Source of the DNA: Chionoecetes opilio
Lineage: Eukaryota > Arthropoda > Malacostraca > Decapoda > Majidae
Length of the DNA stretch: 64,000 nucleotides
Direction of reading: 5' to 3'
Assembly (NCBI GenBank): GCA_016584305.1
Contig: JACEEZ010001830.1
Span: forward strand, 1-64,000
Shown here: positions 44,735-55,639 of the stretch, piece after piece
Layout of the letters: each line of letters opens with the position of its first letter
Numbering within the stretch: the stretch's first letter is position 1
Translations under genes and position numbers: made by a program
The notes under the pieces: model-generated
The model's input: only the letters and a program-made list of their open reading frames with translations
What the model was told of the DNA's origin: nothing
The model's database searches: none

Positions 44735-46130
44735 CTTACCCTAACCTTACCTTACCTTACCTTACCCAACCAAGCCTTACTAAACCTTACCTTACCTTAC
44801 CTTACCTTACCCAACCAAGCCAAACCAAACCTTACCTTACCTTACCTTACCTTACCCAACCAAGCCAAACCTAACCTAACCTTACTAAACCTAACCTTAC
44901 CTTACCTTACCCAACCAAGCCAAACCAAACCTAACCTTACCTTACCTTACCCAACCAAGCCAAACCAAACCTAACCTAACCTTACCTTACCTTACCCAAC
45001 CAAGCCAAACCAAACCTAACCTTACTTAACCTAACCTTACCTTACCTTACCCAACCAAGCACAACCCAAACCTACCATTACAAACTAACCTTAACCTTAC
45101 CTTACCCAACCAAACAAACCAAACCTAACCTTCTAAACCTAACCTACCTTAACCTTACCCAACCAAGCCAAACCAAACCTAACCTTACTAAACCTAACCT
45201 TACCTTACCGTTACCCAACCAAGCCAACAAACCTAACTTACTAAACCTAACTTACCTTACCTTCCAACCAAGCCAAACCAAACCTAACTTTACTAAACCT
45301 AACCTTACCTTAACCTTACCCCAACCAAGCCAAACCAAACCTAACCTAACCTTACTAAACCTAACCTTACCTTACCTTAAACCCAACAAGCCAAACAAAC
45401 CCTAACCTTAAACTAAACCTAACCTAACCTTACCTTACCTTAAACCCAACCAAGCCAACCCAACCAAACCTAACCTTACTAACCCTAACTTACATTACCT
45501 TACCCAACCAAGCCAACCAACCTAACCTTACTAAACCTAACCTCCCTCTTACCTTACCTTACCCACCAAGCCAAACGCAAACCAAAACCTAACCTTACTA
45601 AACCTAACCTTAACCTTACCTTACCCAACCAAACCTAACCTTACTAACCCTAACCTCCTTAACTTACCTACCCAAACCAACCAAGCCAAACCAAACCTAT
45701 CCTTACTAAACCTAACATTACCTAACCTACCCAACAGCAAAACCAAACCTAACCTCACTTAACCCTAACCTTACTTACCTTACCCACCAAGCCAACCAAA
45801 CCTAACCTCTAAACCTAACCTCACTTAACCTAACCTACCTAACTACCTTACCCAAACCAAGCTCCACCAAACCTAAACCTTACGAAACCTAACCCTCACT
45901 TAACCTAACCTAACCTCACGTAACCTAACCTAACCTAACCTAACCTAACCCTAACCTAACCTTACCTACCCGACCAAGCCTAACAACACTACCCTAACTA
46001 AACCTAGCCTACCCTAAATAAACTAACCTATAACCCCTAACAAAACCTAACCCCTTTTTTTACGTTAACCTAACTAAACCTAGCCTACCCGTAAACCTTT
46101 ACTAACCTACTAACTACCCTAACCTATACA
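44735..46130. repeat. CCTTA/CCTAA array with higher-order unit
   Basis: Pentamers CCTTA and CCTAA are arranged in a recurring unit of roughly 55-60 bp that also contains CCCAACCAAGCCAAACCAAA. At 45900-45960 it becomes nearly pure CCTAA, the complement of the arthropod telomere repeat TTAGG. Copies decay towards 46100. It is interstitial, inside a VPS53 intron. Confidence 0.9.
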
Positions 46131-46192
46131 ATAAAATGATCCGAGCTGTGATCCTCCCCCTGACCAGACTCACCCTGTGGTATAATGTAATA

Positions 46193-46700
46193 CAGGTTGA
46201 AGTTCTCAAACTCGGCACCTCGGACCGCGCCGACCGAGTAATGGAACTTTCCGACTTTTAGAACGTAGATAATTAATGCGAAAAAGCATGAAAATCAACA
46301 TTCCTCCGATTCTTGATGATTGAGAACCTGATGTTCCGCAGTCCCAACTTCTTCAAAGGTCAATTTTCTCAGAATAGTTAACACATTGTTCTCCTTTTCT
46401 TGGTCCCTTCCCCAGTAGTGTTCCTGACTGTTTGGGACCCATAATACCAATAACACAGACTGTAGAAGTACACAAATAACATGTAACAAACAACTCTACC
46501 GTCCAACACCCCTGACAGTAACCACAAACGAATAGGCGGGAGAAACCCTCGGCCTAGTGTGGTGGCACCCAGCGGCCGACCCGCAACTACGCGCCGGGTT
46601 TTGGGGTGTTCTGCCGGTTTTGGAAAAATCCGGAACCATAGTCCGATTATTTTTGGGTGTTGCCCGAGTCTTGGATCCCGAGTTTGGTAACTTCAACCTG
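46193..46700 (-). mobile_element. pogo-like MITE family P1, copy 1 (inverted)
   Basis: Termini CAGGTTGAAGTTCTCAAACT and AGTTTGGTAACTTCAACCTG, with TA at 46191-46192 and 46701-46702. Homologous to 51174-51639 and 53023-53478 but in the opposite orientation. The minus strand has a frame with VLTI...KLTF, a decayed piece of a CENP-B/pogo N-terminal helix-turn-helix. Confidence 0.85.
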
Positions 46701-46702
46701 TA

Positions 46703-47214
46703 GTCTTAGATACTTACTGGCACTACTTTGACTACAATTGTGTGATAATAACTAATTCACTATTAGTTCCAATCAATAGTATTCACAGTGTTCACAATCA
46801 TTTTTTAATCCGAAATTCCTGTAAAAACCGAAAAGCTCCGAAACCGATTTTTTTTTTCCAACTAATCTGTCGGCATAAATAATAGCCTACAGGCGCTTAT
46901 AGGCTCAAAAGTATATATATAAAAAATTAAAAAAATAAAAACATGGTCACACTTTATGATTCTCTTCTCTCCCTCTCTCTCTCCCTATCTCCACTGGGTG
47001 ACAATTTCGTTCTTTCCAGCTTGTGATGACTTCCCTTCCTCGCAGTATTACACAGCGTTAAAATCTACGCTAAAAATTTCCTTCTGAAATCCAAAAAATT
47101 CCGAATCCGAAAGTGTCTGGTCCCAAAGTTTTCGATAAGAGAATTGTGAGCCTGTAAATATGTTGCAAGTTTATCATATAATGTTAGTAGCGATTTAACT
47201 GACAGTGCGCCCAA
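46703..47214. other. Unassigned AT-rich DNA
   Basis: Contains a short CT-run at 46967-46990. No gene is seen. Confidence 0.4.
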
Positions 47215-47345
47215 TATCAGCAATGTTTATAGATTTAACCTTTTTAGTAGCCTTGTCCACTAACTAATTTGGTATAATTCATTACTTTTCGTAATTCCTA
47301 TGGCTCGACAACATACCAATATTTATATAGCCAAGGAAAATCTGG
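47215..47345 (+). repeat. Dispersed repeat, copy B
   Basis: Shares AGCCTTGTCCACTAACT, ATGGCTCGACAACA and TATATAGCCAAGGAAAA with 20885-20990. Confidence 0.7.
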
Positions 47346-47369
47346 CTGGCCGAGAATGGGTTACAAAAA

Positions 47370-47490
47370 CAGTTAAAGCCTCTCATATTGGGACTAATTT
47401 GGGCCAAGGAAGTGGTCCGATTAATGCAAGGATCCGAATATTGGGGGGATTCTATATGGAGTATATATATATATATATCATATAAAAAAA

Positions 47491-47521
<31 letters not shown>

Positions 47522-47993
47522 AGTTAGTATAGTAATATAGCTAGGAAATTTTCGACCCCTAAAAAAAATTATTTACAAGAAAAGCAAAAAAAAAAAATCT
47601 ATGAAAGAGATTTCCTAGCTAAGGAATTTTCGACCGGCCTAAGACAAAACAAAAAAAAAAAAAATTCTTGGTGTATATATTATAGCTAGGAATTTTCGGA
47701 CCCCTAAAAATAATTACAAAAAAAAAAAAAAAAAAATCTAGGTATACTAGGACGTTACCCCCTAAGAAAAAAAAAAAAAATTCTAGGTGTACATATCTAA
47801 GCATATGTACATATGACATAATGTGACATATGTCATAGGTGTACATGCGAGGAAATTTTCGACCCCTATAAAAAAAAAAAAAATTTCTAAACGTGTTATA
47901 TTATAGCTAGGAAATTTTCGACCCCTAAGAAATAAAAATAAAAAAATAAAAATTTCTATTTGTATATATTATAGCTATGAAATTTCGACCCCC

Positions 47994-48036
<43 letters not shown>

Positions 48037-48301
48037 CCCTAGTGTATATATTATAGCTAGGGATGTCACACCCTAAGAAAATAAAAAATAAAAATTTATA
48101 ACGTGTATATATTAATAGCTAGGAAATTTCGACCAATAAAAAAAAAAAAAAAAATAAATAAAAAAATAAAAAAAAAAAAAAAAAACAAAAAAAAATCTAC
48201 GTATTTAACAGCTTAGGAAATTTCGACCACTAAAGAAAAAAAAAAAAAAAAAACAATTCTCGTGTACTAAATTATAGCTAGGAATTTCGACCCTATATAT
48301 A

Positions 48302-48353
<52 letters not shown>

Positions 48354-48393
48354 AAAAATCTACGTGTATATATTTACCTATGAATGTCGACCC

Positions 48394-48455
<62 letters not shown>

Positions 48456-48775
48456 AGGTGTCAGCTAGAAAATTTCAGACTTCAGCTAGTCAGCTTTCAC
48501 TATCAGGCTAGAAAATTTCGACCCCTGAAAGAAGAGAAAAAAAGAAAAAAAAAAAAAAAAATTCTAGGTGTATATATATAATTAATAGCTAGACATTTCG
48601 ACCCCATAAGAAAAAAAAGAAAAAAAAAAAAGGAAAAAAAAATTCTTACGTGTAATATTCACAGCTAGGCATTTCTGACCCCTAAAAAAAAAAAAAAAAT
48701 TCGACGTGTACTATATATTATGCTAGGAAATTCGACCATCGGTGTAATATATTATAGCTAGGAAATTTCGATCCC

Positions 48776-48813
<38 letters not shown>

Positions 48814-49285
48814 TTCTAGGTTGTATATATATATTACAGCTAGGAAATTTCGTACCCCTCAGAAAAAAAAAAAAAAAAAAAAAAAAATTCTAGGTGTATG
48901 TATATAGCTAGGAATTTCGAACCCTAAAAAAATTAAAAAATACAATAATAAAAAAAAAAAAAAATTCTCGGTGTACTATATATTATAACAGTACTAGGAA
49001 ATTTCAGGACCCCTAAGAGAGAGAAGAAAAAAAAAAAAAAAAAAAAAAATTCTACCTTATATATTATCGCTAGGAAATTTCGACCCCTAAAAAAAAAGCT
49101 AGGTGTAATATAGATATATGTAGCTAGGAATTTCGACCCCCACCCCCAAAAAAAAAAAAAAAAAATCTTGGTGTATAGCTAGATTTTCAACCCCTGAAAA
49201 AAAAAGAAAAAAAAAAAAAAAAATGGAGAGGTCCGAATAATGGCAAAGTTCGAGTAATGAGGTCCGCATACGGAGGTTTTCCGGC
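47370..49285 (-). mobile_element. TIR element filled by the AT-rich satellite
   Basis: The left edge CAGTTAAAGCCTCTCATATT and the right edge (reverse complement GGAAAACCTCCGTATGCGGA) are imperfect inverted repeats. The interior is almost wholly the satellite. The right edge is homologous to 10145-10206. Confidence 0.55.
47480..49220 (-). repeat. AT-rich satellite, second array (inverted)
   Basis: About 30 units of poly-A + TCTAGGTGTATATATTATAG + CTAGGAAATTTCGACCCCT, the reverse complement of the unit at 11040-18350. Confidence 0.95.
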
Positions 49286-49500
49286 ACCCACCTGGTCGGA
49301 CACTGCCAGGCTCCGCACCACATTCCCGGATCTGGTGTGTCCGTGCCGTGGCTCGCATGTCGCATCTCCTCCAGCAAAGTCGTCGATGGGGTGGAGGCTC
49401 TGCTAGAGCCCGGGAAACCTGCGTTGATTAGGCCACCGCGTCAAAGGTCTGCCGCGTCCAAACGGTCCTATCGCTGGGCAGGGATCTGTTGTTGAAACGT
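49286..49500. other. Unique intronic DNA
   Basis: Mixed GC composition with no exon match on either strand. Confidence 0.4.
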
Positions 49501-49935
49501 ACATTTTTTACTTTTATTTAATCGAGCTTGTTTTGTACTTTTTTATTTTATCTAATCGACTTTTTCGTATTTTACTTCACTTAAATCTACTTTTTCGTAC
49601 TTTTTTTACTTATTTATCTACTGTTGTTTTTTGTACTTTTTATACTTCACTTAATCTACTTTTTCGTACTTTTTTACTTCAACGTAATCTACTTTTTTCG
49701 TACTTTTTAACTTTATTTAATCTACTATTTTTTTCGTACTTTTTTACTTACTCAATCAACTTTTTCGTACTTTTTACTTTACTTAAACAACTCATTTGTA
49801 CTTTTACTTTCCTAATCTATTTTGGGGAAATTTTACTTGACTTAATCTACTTTTTCGTACTTTTTCTAACTAACTATGTTTGTTGTACTTTTTACTTTAC
49901 TTTATCTATTTACAACTTTATTTATGCCTCACTTC
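49501..49935. repeat. CGTACTTTTTACTT minisatellite, ~30 bp unit
   Basis: About 14 imperfect copies of CGTACTTTTTACTTCACTTA plus ATCTACTTTTT. Confidence 0.9.
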
Positions 49936-50019
49936 ATCTTCACAGGGAAGCTTCCAAGGCGCGGGTTGGTCCACGATCCGGACTGCTCGTGAGAAGTTCC
50001 TATTTTTTTTTCCTCGCCC

Positions 50020-50965
50020 CTCTGATGTCAAGGAAATATTTTTCAAAGCAATATTTAGCAGGATAATCGTGCATAAAATTTTCGTCAAAGCTCTAAGGTA
50101 AATTATTTTTCAAAGCATATTTACCAGAGATATAGTGCATAAAATTTTCGTCAAGCCCGAGGTAAATATTTTATTCAAAGCAGATATTTAGCAGAGATAT
50201 GTTGCATAAAATTCGTCCACAGCTCTTAAGTTAAATATTTTTCAAGCAATATTAGCAAGAGATATGAGTGCATAAAAATTTCGTCAAAGCTCCTAAGGTA
50301 GAATAGTTTTCAAAGCAATATTTTAGCAGAGATATAGTGCAAAAAATTTTGTCAAGCTCTAAGGTAAATATTTTTCAAAGCGATATTTAGAGAGATATAG
50401 TGCATAAATTTTGTCAAAGCTCTAAGGTAAATATTTTTTCAACAAATTTTAGCAGAGATATCGTGCCTAAAATTTTTTGTCAAACCTCTAAGGTAAATAT
50501 TTTTTCAAAGCAATATTTAGCAGAGATATCGTGCATAAAAGATTCATCAAAGCTCTAATGGTAAATATTTTTCAAAGCATATTTAGCAGAGGATAAGTTT
50601 CATAAAATTTTGTCAAACCTCTAAGGTAAATAATTTTTCAAAGCAATATTTAGCCATAGATCGTAGCATAAAATTTCGTCAAAGCTCTAACGGTAAATAT
50701 TTTTCAAACAGCAATATTTAGCAGAGATATAGTGCAATAAAATTTCGGTCAAAGCTCTAAGGTAAATATATTTTCAAAGCAATATTAAGCAGAGATCTAG
50801 TAATAAAATTTTCGTCAAAGCTCTAATGTAAATATTTTTTCAAAGCAATATTTAGCAATATCGTGCATAAAATTTCGTCAAATCCTCTAAGGTAAATCTT
50901 GTTCAATCAGCAATATTTAGCAAGAAATAGTGCATAAAATTTTGTCAAAGCTCTAAGGTAATATT
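50020..50965. repeat. ~66-bp minisatellite, about 14 copies
   Basis: The unit contains TTTTCAAAGCAATATTTAGC, AGAGATATAGTGCATAAAAT and CGTCAAAGCTCTAAGGTAAA. Copies differ by scattered single-base indels. Confidence 0.95.
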
Positions 50966-50989
50966 TATTGCTCTGAGTGTGATTCTCCT

Positions 50990-51105
50990 AACATCTATTA
51001 GCTTTCTGTTCTTTCAGATCGTTGACGTTGAATTTATTGACATACTACACTATGGTCCCCCACATAGAAACCAGAAATTGGTCGATAACAGGTCGCCCTA
51101 TTAAT
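50990..51105 (+). other. Exon-like plus-strand segment, unassigned
   Basis: TTTCTGTTCTTTCAG is followed by a 29-codon frame (IVDVEFIDILHYGPPHRNQK...) and a stop at about 51102. I do not recognise the family and see no neighbouring exon. It could be transposon-derived. Confidence 0.2.
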
Positions 51106-51173
51106 TCGCCTCTATATGAACGACAAACCTTATGGGAAGTAGATTTTGGTCATCAGTTCCTCCCGTCCATTTA

Positions 51174-51639
51174 CAGGTTAAAGTTCCCAACTTCGCATTC
51201 CCCAGACTCAGTCGGCAACACCAAAACTGCGGCTATGGTTCGGGATTTTCCAAAACAGGTCAGCCACCCCAAAACCCGGCTGCGTAGTTGCCTGTTCGGC
51301 CGCTGGGTGCCACCACACTAGGCCGCTGGTTTCCTCCCGCTGATTGTTGGTTGTTATGTTGGTGTTGTGACTGTAGAGTTGTGTACACTGTTATTTTGTG
51401 TACTTCTACAGTCCTGTTTTGGGTATTTAAATGGCTTCCCAAACGTCCAGGAACACCTACTGGGGCAAGGGAAAAGAAAAGGAGACAATGTGTGTAACTA
51501 TTTCTGATAAAATTTAACCTTTGAAGAAGTTGGATGTATTGTTTTCCCCTTAATATGTCTACGTTCTAGAAATTCAGAAAATTCATTACTCGCTCGTCGC
51601 TGGTACCCGAGGTTGCCGAGTTTGGGAACTTCAAACCTG
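51174..51639 (+). mobile_element. pogo-like MITE family P1, copy 2
   Basis: Termini CAGGTTAAAGTTCCCAACTT and GAGTTTGGGAACTTCAAACCTG; TA at 51172-51173 and 51640-51641. The interior has a frame starting MASQTSRNTYWGK and continuing MCVTISDKI, the start of a pogo/CENP-B-type DNA-binding domain, then non-coding DNA. Confidence 0.85.
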
Positions 51640-51694
51640 TATACTCATTTCACCCCCATCATACGCAAAACTATAGAAATGATGAAATAGCATA

Positions 51695-52458
51695 CAGTGG
51701 TCCCTTGGCTTACGATTTTAATTTCGTTCATTGATCGAGCTCAGTAACTCAATTGCTAGTGATATCAAATAAATTTTCCCACCGTTGAAATTATTGAAAT
51801 ACCATTAATCCGTGCCAGCCCCAACAAACACCTAATTTTTTAGCTGTACCTGTATGACTGTACCTGTATGACTGTACCTATATGATGTAACCAAATGACT
51901 GTACGCTATATGACTACCTATATGACTGTACCTATATGAAAATGTACCCTGTAGACTGTACCTTATGACTGTACCTCATTGACATGTACCTGTGGACTGT
52001 ACCTATATGACTGTACCTATAGGACTGTACCTGTATGACATGACCTATATGACTGTACGCTATAATGACTGTACCTATATGACTGTACCTATATGAACTT
52101 TACCTATATGACTGTACCTATATGACTGTACCTATAATAGACTGTACCTATATGACTGTACCATGTTGACTGGCCTGCAGTCGGCCCTTCCGCCATTTGC
52201 ATTTCGCGCTGTGTGAGCACAAAACACAACAGAGATGCGTCCACGGCGAGGTAACCAAGTGAAGTGAAACGAGTGATACGCTGGATGCTGGGCGGGATGT
52301 TGTGGTCGTTCCCTGAGGCCAACTACCGGCGGCGTATCTGAAGCTCGCTCGTTAACTCGATTTTGGGCTCGCATCTCAAGCAAAAAATCGACCGAGCGAC
52401 TACTCGTACTCTCGGAAAACGCGTAAGTGGTGCACTCGTAAGTCAAGGTACGCCAGTG
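51695..52458. mobile_element. pogo-like MITE, second family
   Basis: Termini CAGTGGTCCCTTGGCTTACG and the reverse complement of CGTAAGTCAAGGTACGCCAGTG; TA at 51693-51694 and 52459-52460. GAGTTACGAG/CTTACGA-type boxes are typical of Tigger/pogo ends. A 14-bp minisatellite fills its left half. No transposase. Confidence 0.8.
51845..52162. repeat. 14-bp minisatellite CTGTACCTATATGA
   Basis: About 22 copies with TGTATGA and ATGTACC variants, inside the MITE at 51695-52458. Confidence 0.95.
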
Positions 52459-52460
52459 TA

Positions 52461-53022
52461 TTGTTGCTTACCTTGCAAATCTAATAGGATTTATGTACAG
52501 GGGGCGAGGGGTTTCCGTGCCCATAAGCCTGACTTGACTCTCAGCGTTTCATGCCGTTCACCAGAATGCCCCGGCGGTAGGGGCCGCCCTGCCTCACAAT
52601 GATAACTGGTAAACAAAACCACAACGACGAAGTGTACCGTCGAATGAAGAGCCATCAATAAATTACGATAACGACAATATTGTGATGATCTCACATATAA
52701 CCTTCACATGAATGTTTTTATGGTAATAATGGACGAGAACTGCGGCTGTCCACTATCCGTCGTTCCCCCACCTCATGCCACCCTCATCCCCCCCTCTGTC
52801 CCCCCCCCTCACCCCATGCCAGTGACAACCACCTTCGTTCTCTACGATATTTCAGCGCTCTAATGTGAGAACTCCTCGGATTTGCCCTCCCTTTATGGCG
52901 GAATCGTTCTATATGTCACATTCGTCCTACGAAAATGTTTGGAATACTATTTTAGGTCGTTCGTTCTATAAGGGAAGCGTTGTATGCGAACACGTGCATG
53001 TCGGGACCCTAGTGTGGTACTA
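52461..53022. other. Unassigned intronic DNA
   Basis: Moderate GC, a C-rich stretch at 52765-52815. No exon match for VPS53 on the minus strand. Confidence 0.4.
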
Positions 53023-53478
53023 CAGGTTAAGTTCCCAAACATCGGCATCCCGACGCGGCAACACCCAAAACTGACTCGGCTATGGTTCCCCGGATTTTCA
53101 AAACCTGGTCGTAGTTGCCGGTCCCCCAGGGTGCCCCCACCTAGGCCGCTTGGTTTCTCCACAACCCCGCCGATATGTTTTTGTTAATGTTCAGTGGTGT
53201 GTGACTGTAGATTGTGTACTATGTTATTTTGTGTACTGTCTACAGGTCTGTTTATTTGGGTATTATGGCTCCCCAACGTCCACGACACCTACTGGTGGAA
53301 GGTGAAAAGACAAGGGAAGAACAATGTGTTAACTATTTCTGAAAAAATTGACCTTTTGAAGAAGTTTTGATGGCTTTTTTTTCCTTAATATTCTAACATT
53401 CTAAAATCGGAAAATTTCCATTACTTCGTACCTCGGACGCTGTCCCCGAGTGTTGCCGAGTTTGGGAACTTCAACCTG
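53023..53478 (+). mobile_element. pogo-like MITE family P1, copy 3
   Basis: Termini CAGGTTAAGTTCCCAAACAT and GAGTTTGGGAACTTCAACCTG; TA at 53021-53022 and 53479-53480. It retains MAPQRPRHLL and a frame-shifted LTISEKIDLLKKL-like block as in copy 2. Confidence 0.85.
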
Positions 53479-53869
53479 TAGAGAGCACCTCTGAGGCCAA
53501 ATTTGGCCCCAACCCCCCCCCCAACCCTTTTTTTTTGCAATTATGTCTACCCAATGGATTTAATTATCATGTTTTTTTGTAGGCAACGCAAAGAATGGCA
53601 TTAGGCTAATTCTTTCTATGAAACACGAGGACCATAATTTCCATGTTTTAAAACAGTTTCTATAATCCATCCTCTCTTACCAAGGGGCGGCACTTAACCC
53701 ACCAGGTGAGACGATTTACCCAACCCTTACAGACAATGGCCCCCAGCAAATGGTTTTTTTCTCTCTAAATCTCACTGTGAATATTTGATACAACTTTTTC
53801 CTTATGTCTATATCACGATAGGCTCAAAATACGCACATATTTCTTTAAAATCAGTTCTTTAACTCTTGG
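53479..53869. other. Unassigned DNA
   Basis: A C-run and T-run near 53510-53535. No gene is seen. Confidence 0.4.
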
Positions 53870-54000
53870 ATGCCCGAACGTCATTTCCATCGTAATTTGG
53901 GTACACATTAATGATGTTTAGTGATTATAGCCTGTTTTATCGCTATGTACCGTTTTAGTATGCGTGTCACTAACTCCATTTGGGTGTATCTACTCGCAAA
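53870..54000 (+). repeat. Dispersed repeat, copy C
   Basis: Shares CGAACGTCATTTCC, GTAATTTGGGTAC and TAGTAT...GTCACTAACT with 20805-20930. Confidence 0.65.
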
Positions 54001-54585
54001 ACCTACCCAGATAACTATCCCCTCTTCTTCAATGACACTCAACTGTCTCCTTCTTCTATGAGGCATTTCGACGATTCTGTTATGTGGCCATTATTCTTAC
54101 CATCAAATACATTGTGAAAAGGGTATTGTTGCCTCCTTACTCAATTACTGGTTGAAAGTACTACCAATTTACCCCTTTTTTCATGTAAATTTGCATGAGA
54201 TGTGAACTGAGTTATGTTTTAGGCGGAGATTAGGTTTAAGAGATGGGATTGGGTTTCGGGTTAATGAACTCCTCGCCAAAACACCAAACCCATACCTCCT
54301 CGCCGTACATTAGAACACTCGCCGACTGGACCATTTTGGTGTTATTGTAGTGTTTTGGCCATACTCCCCACCGCTCCCAACAAAACAAAGCTTGGGGACC
54401 TGGGGGAAAGGCGGGATATTTGGCTGGGCTACAAAAAATGCATCGCAACCACATCGTTTTTTGGGTGTTGAAAAAATTCCCTAGATCTAGGGAAAATTCA
54501 TTGGATTTCTTCTGAGTCCAGAGACGTGTGAACCTGACAGAATGATAACCGAAGGGTCGAGAACCCCCCCAACCCCCCGCAAGGA
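54001..54585. other. Unassigned DNA with CCCTAGATCTAGGG palindrome
   Basis: A perfect 14-bp palindrome at about 54479-54492 recurs at about 54793-54806, on the two sides of the TTAGG-like block. A minus-strand frame at 54236-54454 has no family match. Confidence 0.4.
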
Positions 54586-54760
54586 GGTTAGGTTATATTT
54601 GTTTAGGTTAGGTTATATTTTGTTAGGTTAGGGTAGGTTATATTTGGTTAGGTTAGGTTAGATTTGATTAAGTTATCTTAGGTTATATTTGGTTCGGTTA
54701 GGTTATCGGTGGGTCAAGCCCCCCGCCAGATTAGGTTAGGTTAGGTTAGGTTAATTTTGG
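54586..54760. repeat. TTAGG-like interstitial repeat
   Basis: GGTTAGGTTATATTT units with runs of pure GGTTA at 54728-54750. A few CCTAA copies occur again at 55124-55166. Confidence 0.8.
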
Positions 54761-55463
54761 TTAGGCAAATTTCTCTAGATATAAGGAAATTACCCTAGAT
54801 CTAGGGAATTTTACCCCCCCCTCCTACACAACTCTTACATTACGTGTTTCCGACGCATAATTTGTTCCCCACCCGAAAACCCCGCATTCCCACAGGTCCA
54901 CAAACTTGTTTGGGGGAAGTGGGGGAGTATGGGCAAACACTAGAAATTTACCAACATTTTTGGCGACAGTTCCATTGGTACTAGATGAAAAGGAAGAATA
55001 AAACCTATTTCATTATTGAACAAACATTTTTTGCTTGTCCAAGAAGACAAAAACAGCAGTTTGCCATTGGTGAAGTAACCTGAGGTAACTAGGGAGGCGC
55101 TGCCCCGACCCTCCCGCTCGTTCCCTAACCTAACCTGCCCATTGGTCACCTGGCCAACCTAACCTAACCACATCACCCGCCTAACTGTTCAGGCTAGTGC
55201 TGCTATTTCATCCCTGAATGCACAAACACGGGTAAAAGTTTGATGGATTAAATGTATATATTGGGAGCTGTAATATCAAGATCAAGAACAGGAACTGTCG
55301 CCGAAAATAGGAACACTTCTGACGTGAAAATTGGAACACGATAATTCCTATCGGCGACAGTTCCAGGTCGCGAATAGACCCCGTGGTGTTTAGGCTGCGA
55401 TCAGGTTTGTGTTTGAGGACGTCTCCCTCGCGCCCTAGTGCTGCCCCGCCCCACCCCGCTCAC
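54761..55463. other. VPS53 intron 1 start, unassigned
   Basis: No repeat family named apart from short CCTAA runs and two copies of GGCGACAGTTCCA-like sequence at 54961 and 55352. No exon was found. Confidence 0.4.
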
Positions 55464-55544
55464 CTCCTGGATGGCCTGCACCACCTCGCCGGGGAAGAAC
55501 AAGTTGAGTTTGTCCAAGTCGGCCTGGCCGCTGTCACCCTCCAT
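55464..55544 (-). CDS. VPS53: VPS53 first coding exon
   Basis: 27 codons from an ATG at 55544 (MEGDSGQADLDKLNLFFPGE) to GAG|GTGAGC with the donor at 55463-55462, phase 0. The family N-terminus likewise has a short acidic start followed by a (F/T)PEVQxAIEQV helix, here FPGEVVQAIQE, just before the conserved FPSQDPLD block expected in the next exon. That exon was not found. An upstream acceptor (CTCCCAACAG) at 55635-55634 makes 55545-55633 a probable 5' UTR part of the same exon: its frame is open but contains no ATG. Similarity is short, so this is less certain than the later exons. Confidence 0.7.
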
Positions 55545-55633
55545 CGTGGATCTGAACTGAAGCTTGAGTTGGGAGTCAGCCAGCGAGGCTGTGGCTGAAG
55601 CCTTGGGTGCGGCGTTCTCCACACACACGTCAC
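55545..55633 (-). other. VPS53: Probable 5' UTR of VPS53 exon 1
   Basis: Bounded by a 3' splice-site-like CCCTCCCAACAG and the ATG at 55544. If real, a further upstream non-coding exon exists. No TATA box or initiator could be identified with confidence. Confidence 0.4.
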
Positions 55634-55639
55634 CTGTTG

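Larger units (their letters stand above)
530..55633 (-). other. VPS53: VPS53 gene locus (partial, six exons seen)
   Basis: Six separate minus-strand exons match successive parts of the VPS53 protein in the correct order. The product is known to be a subunit of the GARP complex (VPS51-54) and of EARP, which tether endosome-derived vesicles at the trans-Golgi network and recycling endosomes. Phases agree for the directly adjacent pairs 44531-44602/39522-39664 and 18966-19140/9986-10088. Family sequence is missing between exon 1 and 44602, between 39522 and 19140 (about 90 residues), and between 9986 and 651 (about 100 residues). Those exons may lie in unreadable stretches such as 35.4-38.1 kb. 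The C-terminal part lies beyond the left edge. Confidence 0.88.

Noticed and set aside
45900..45960. True chromosome end or telomere
   Set aside because: VPS53 exons continue on both sides, so it is interstitial.
54236..54454. 72-codon minus-strand frame as a gene
   Set aside because: No recognisable domain, no splice signals, and codon pattern not distinct from surrounding DNA.
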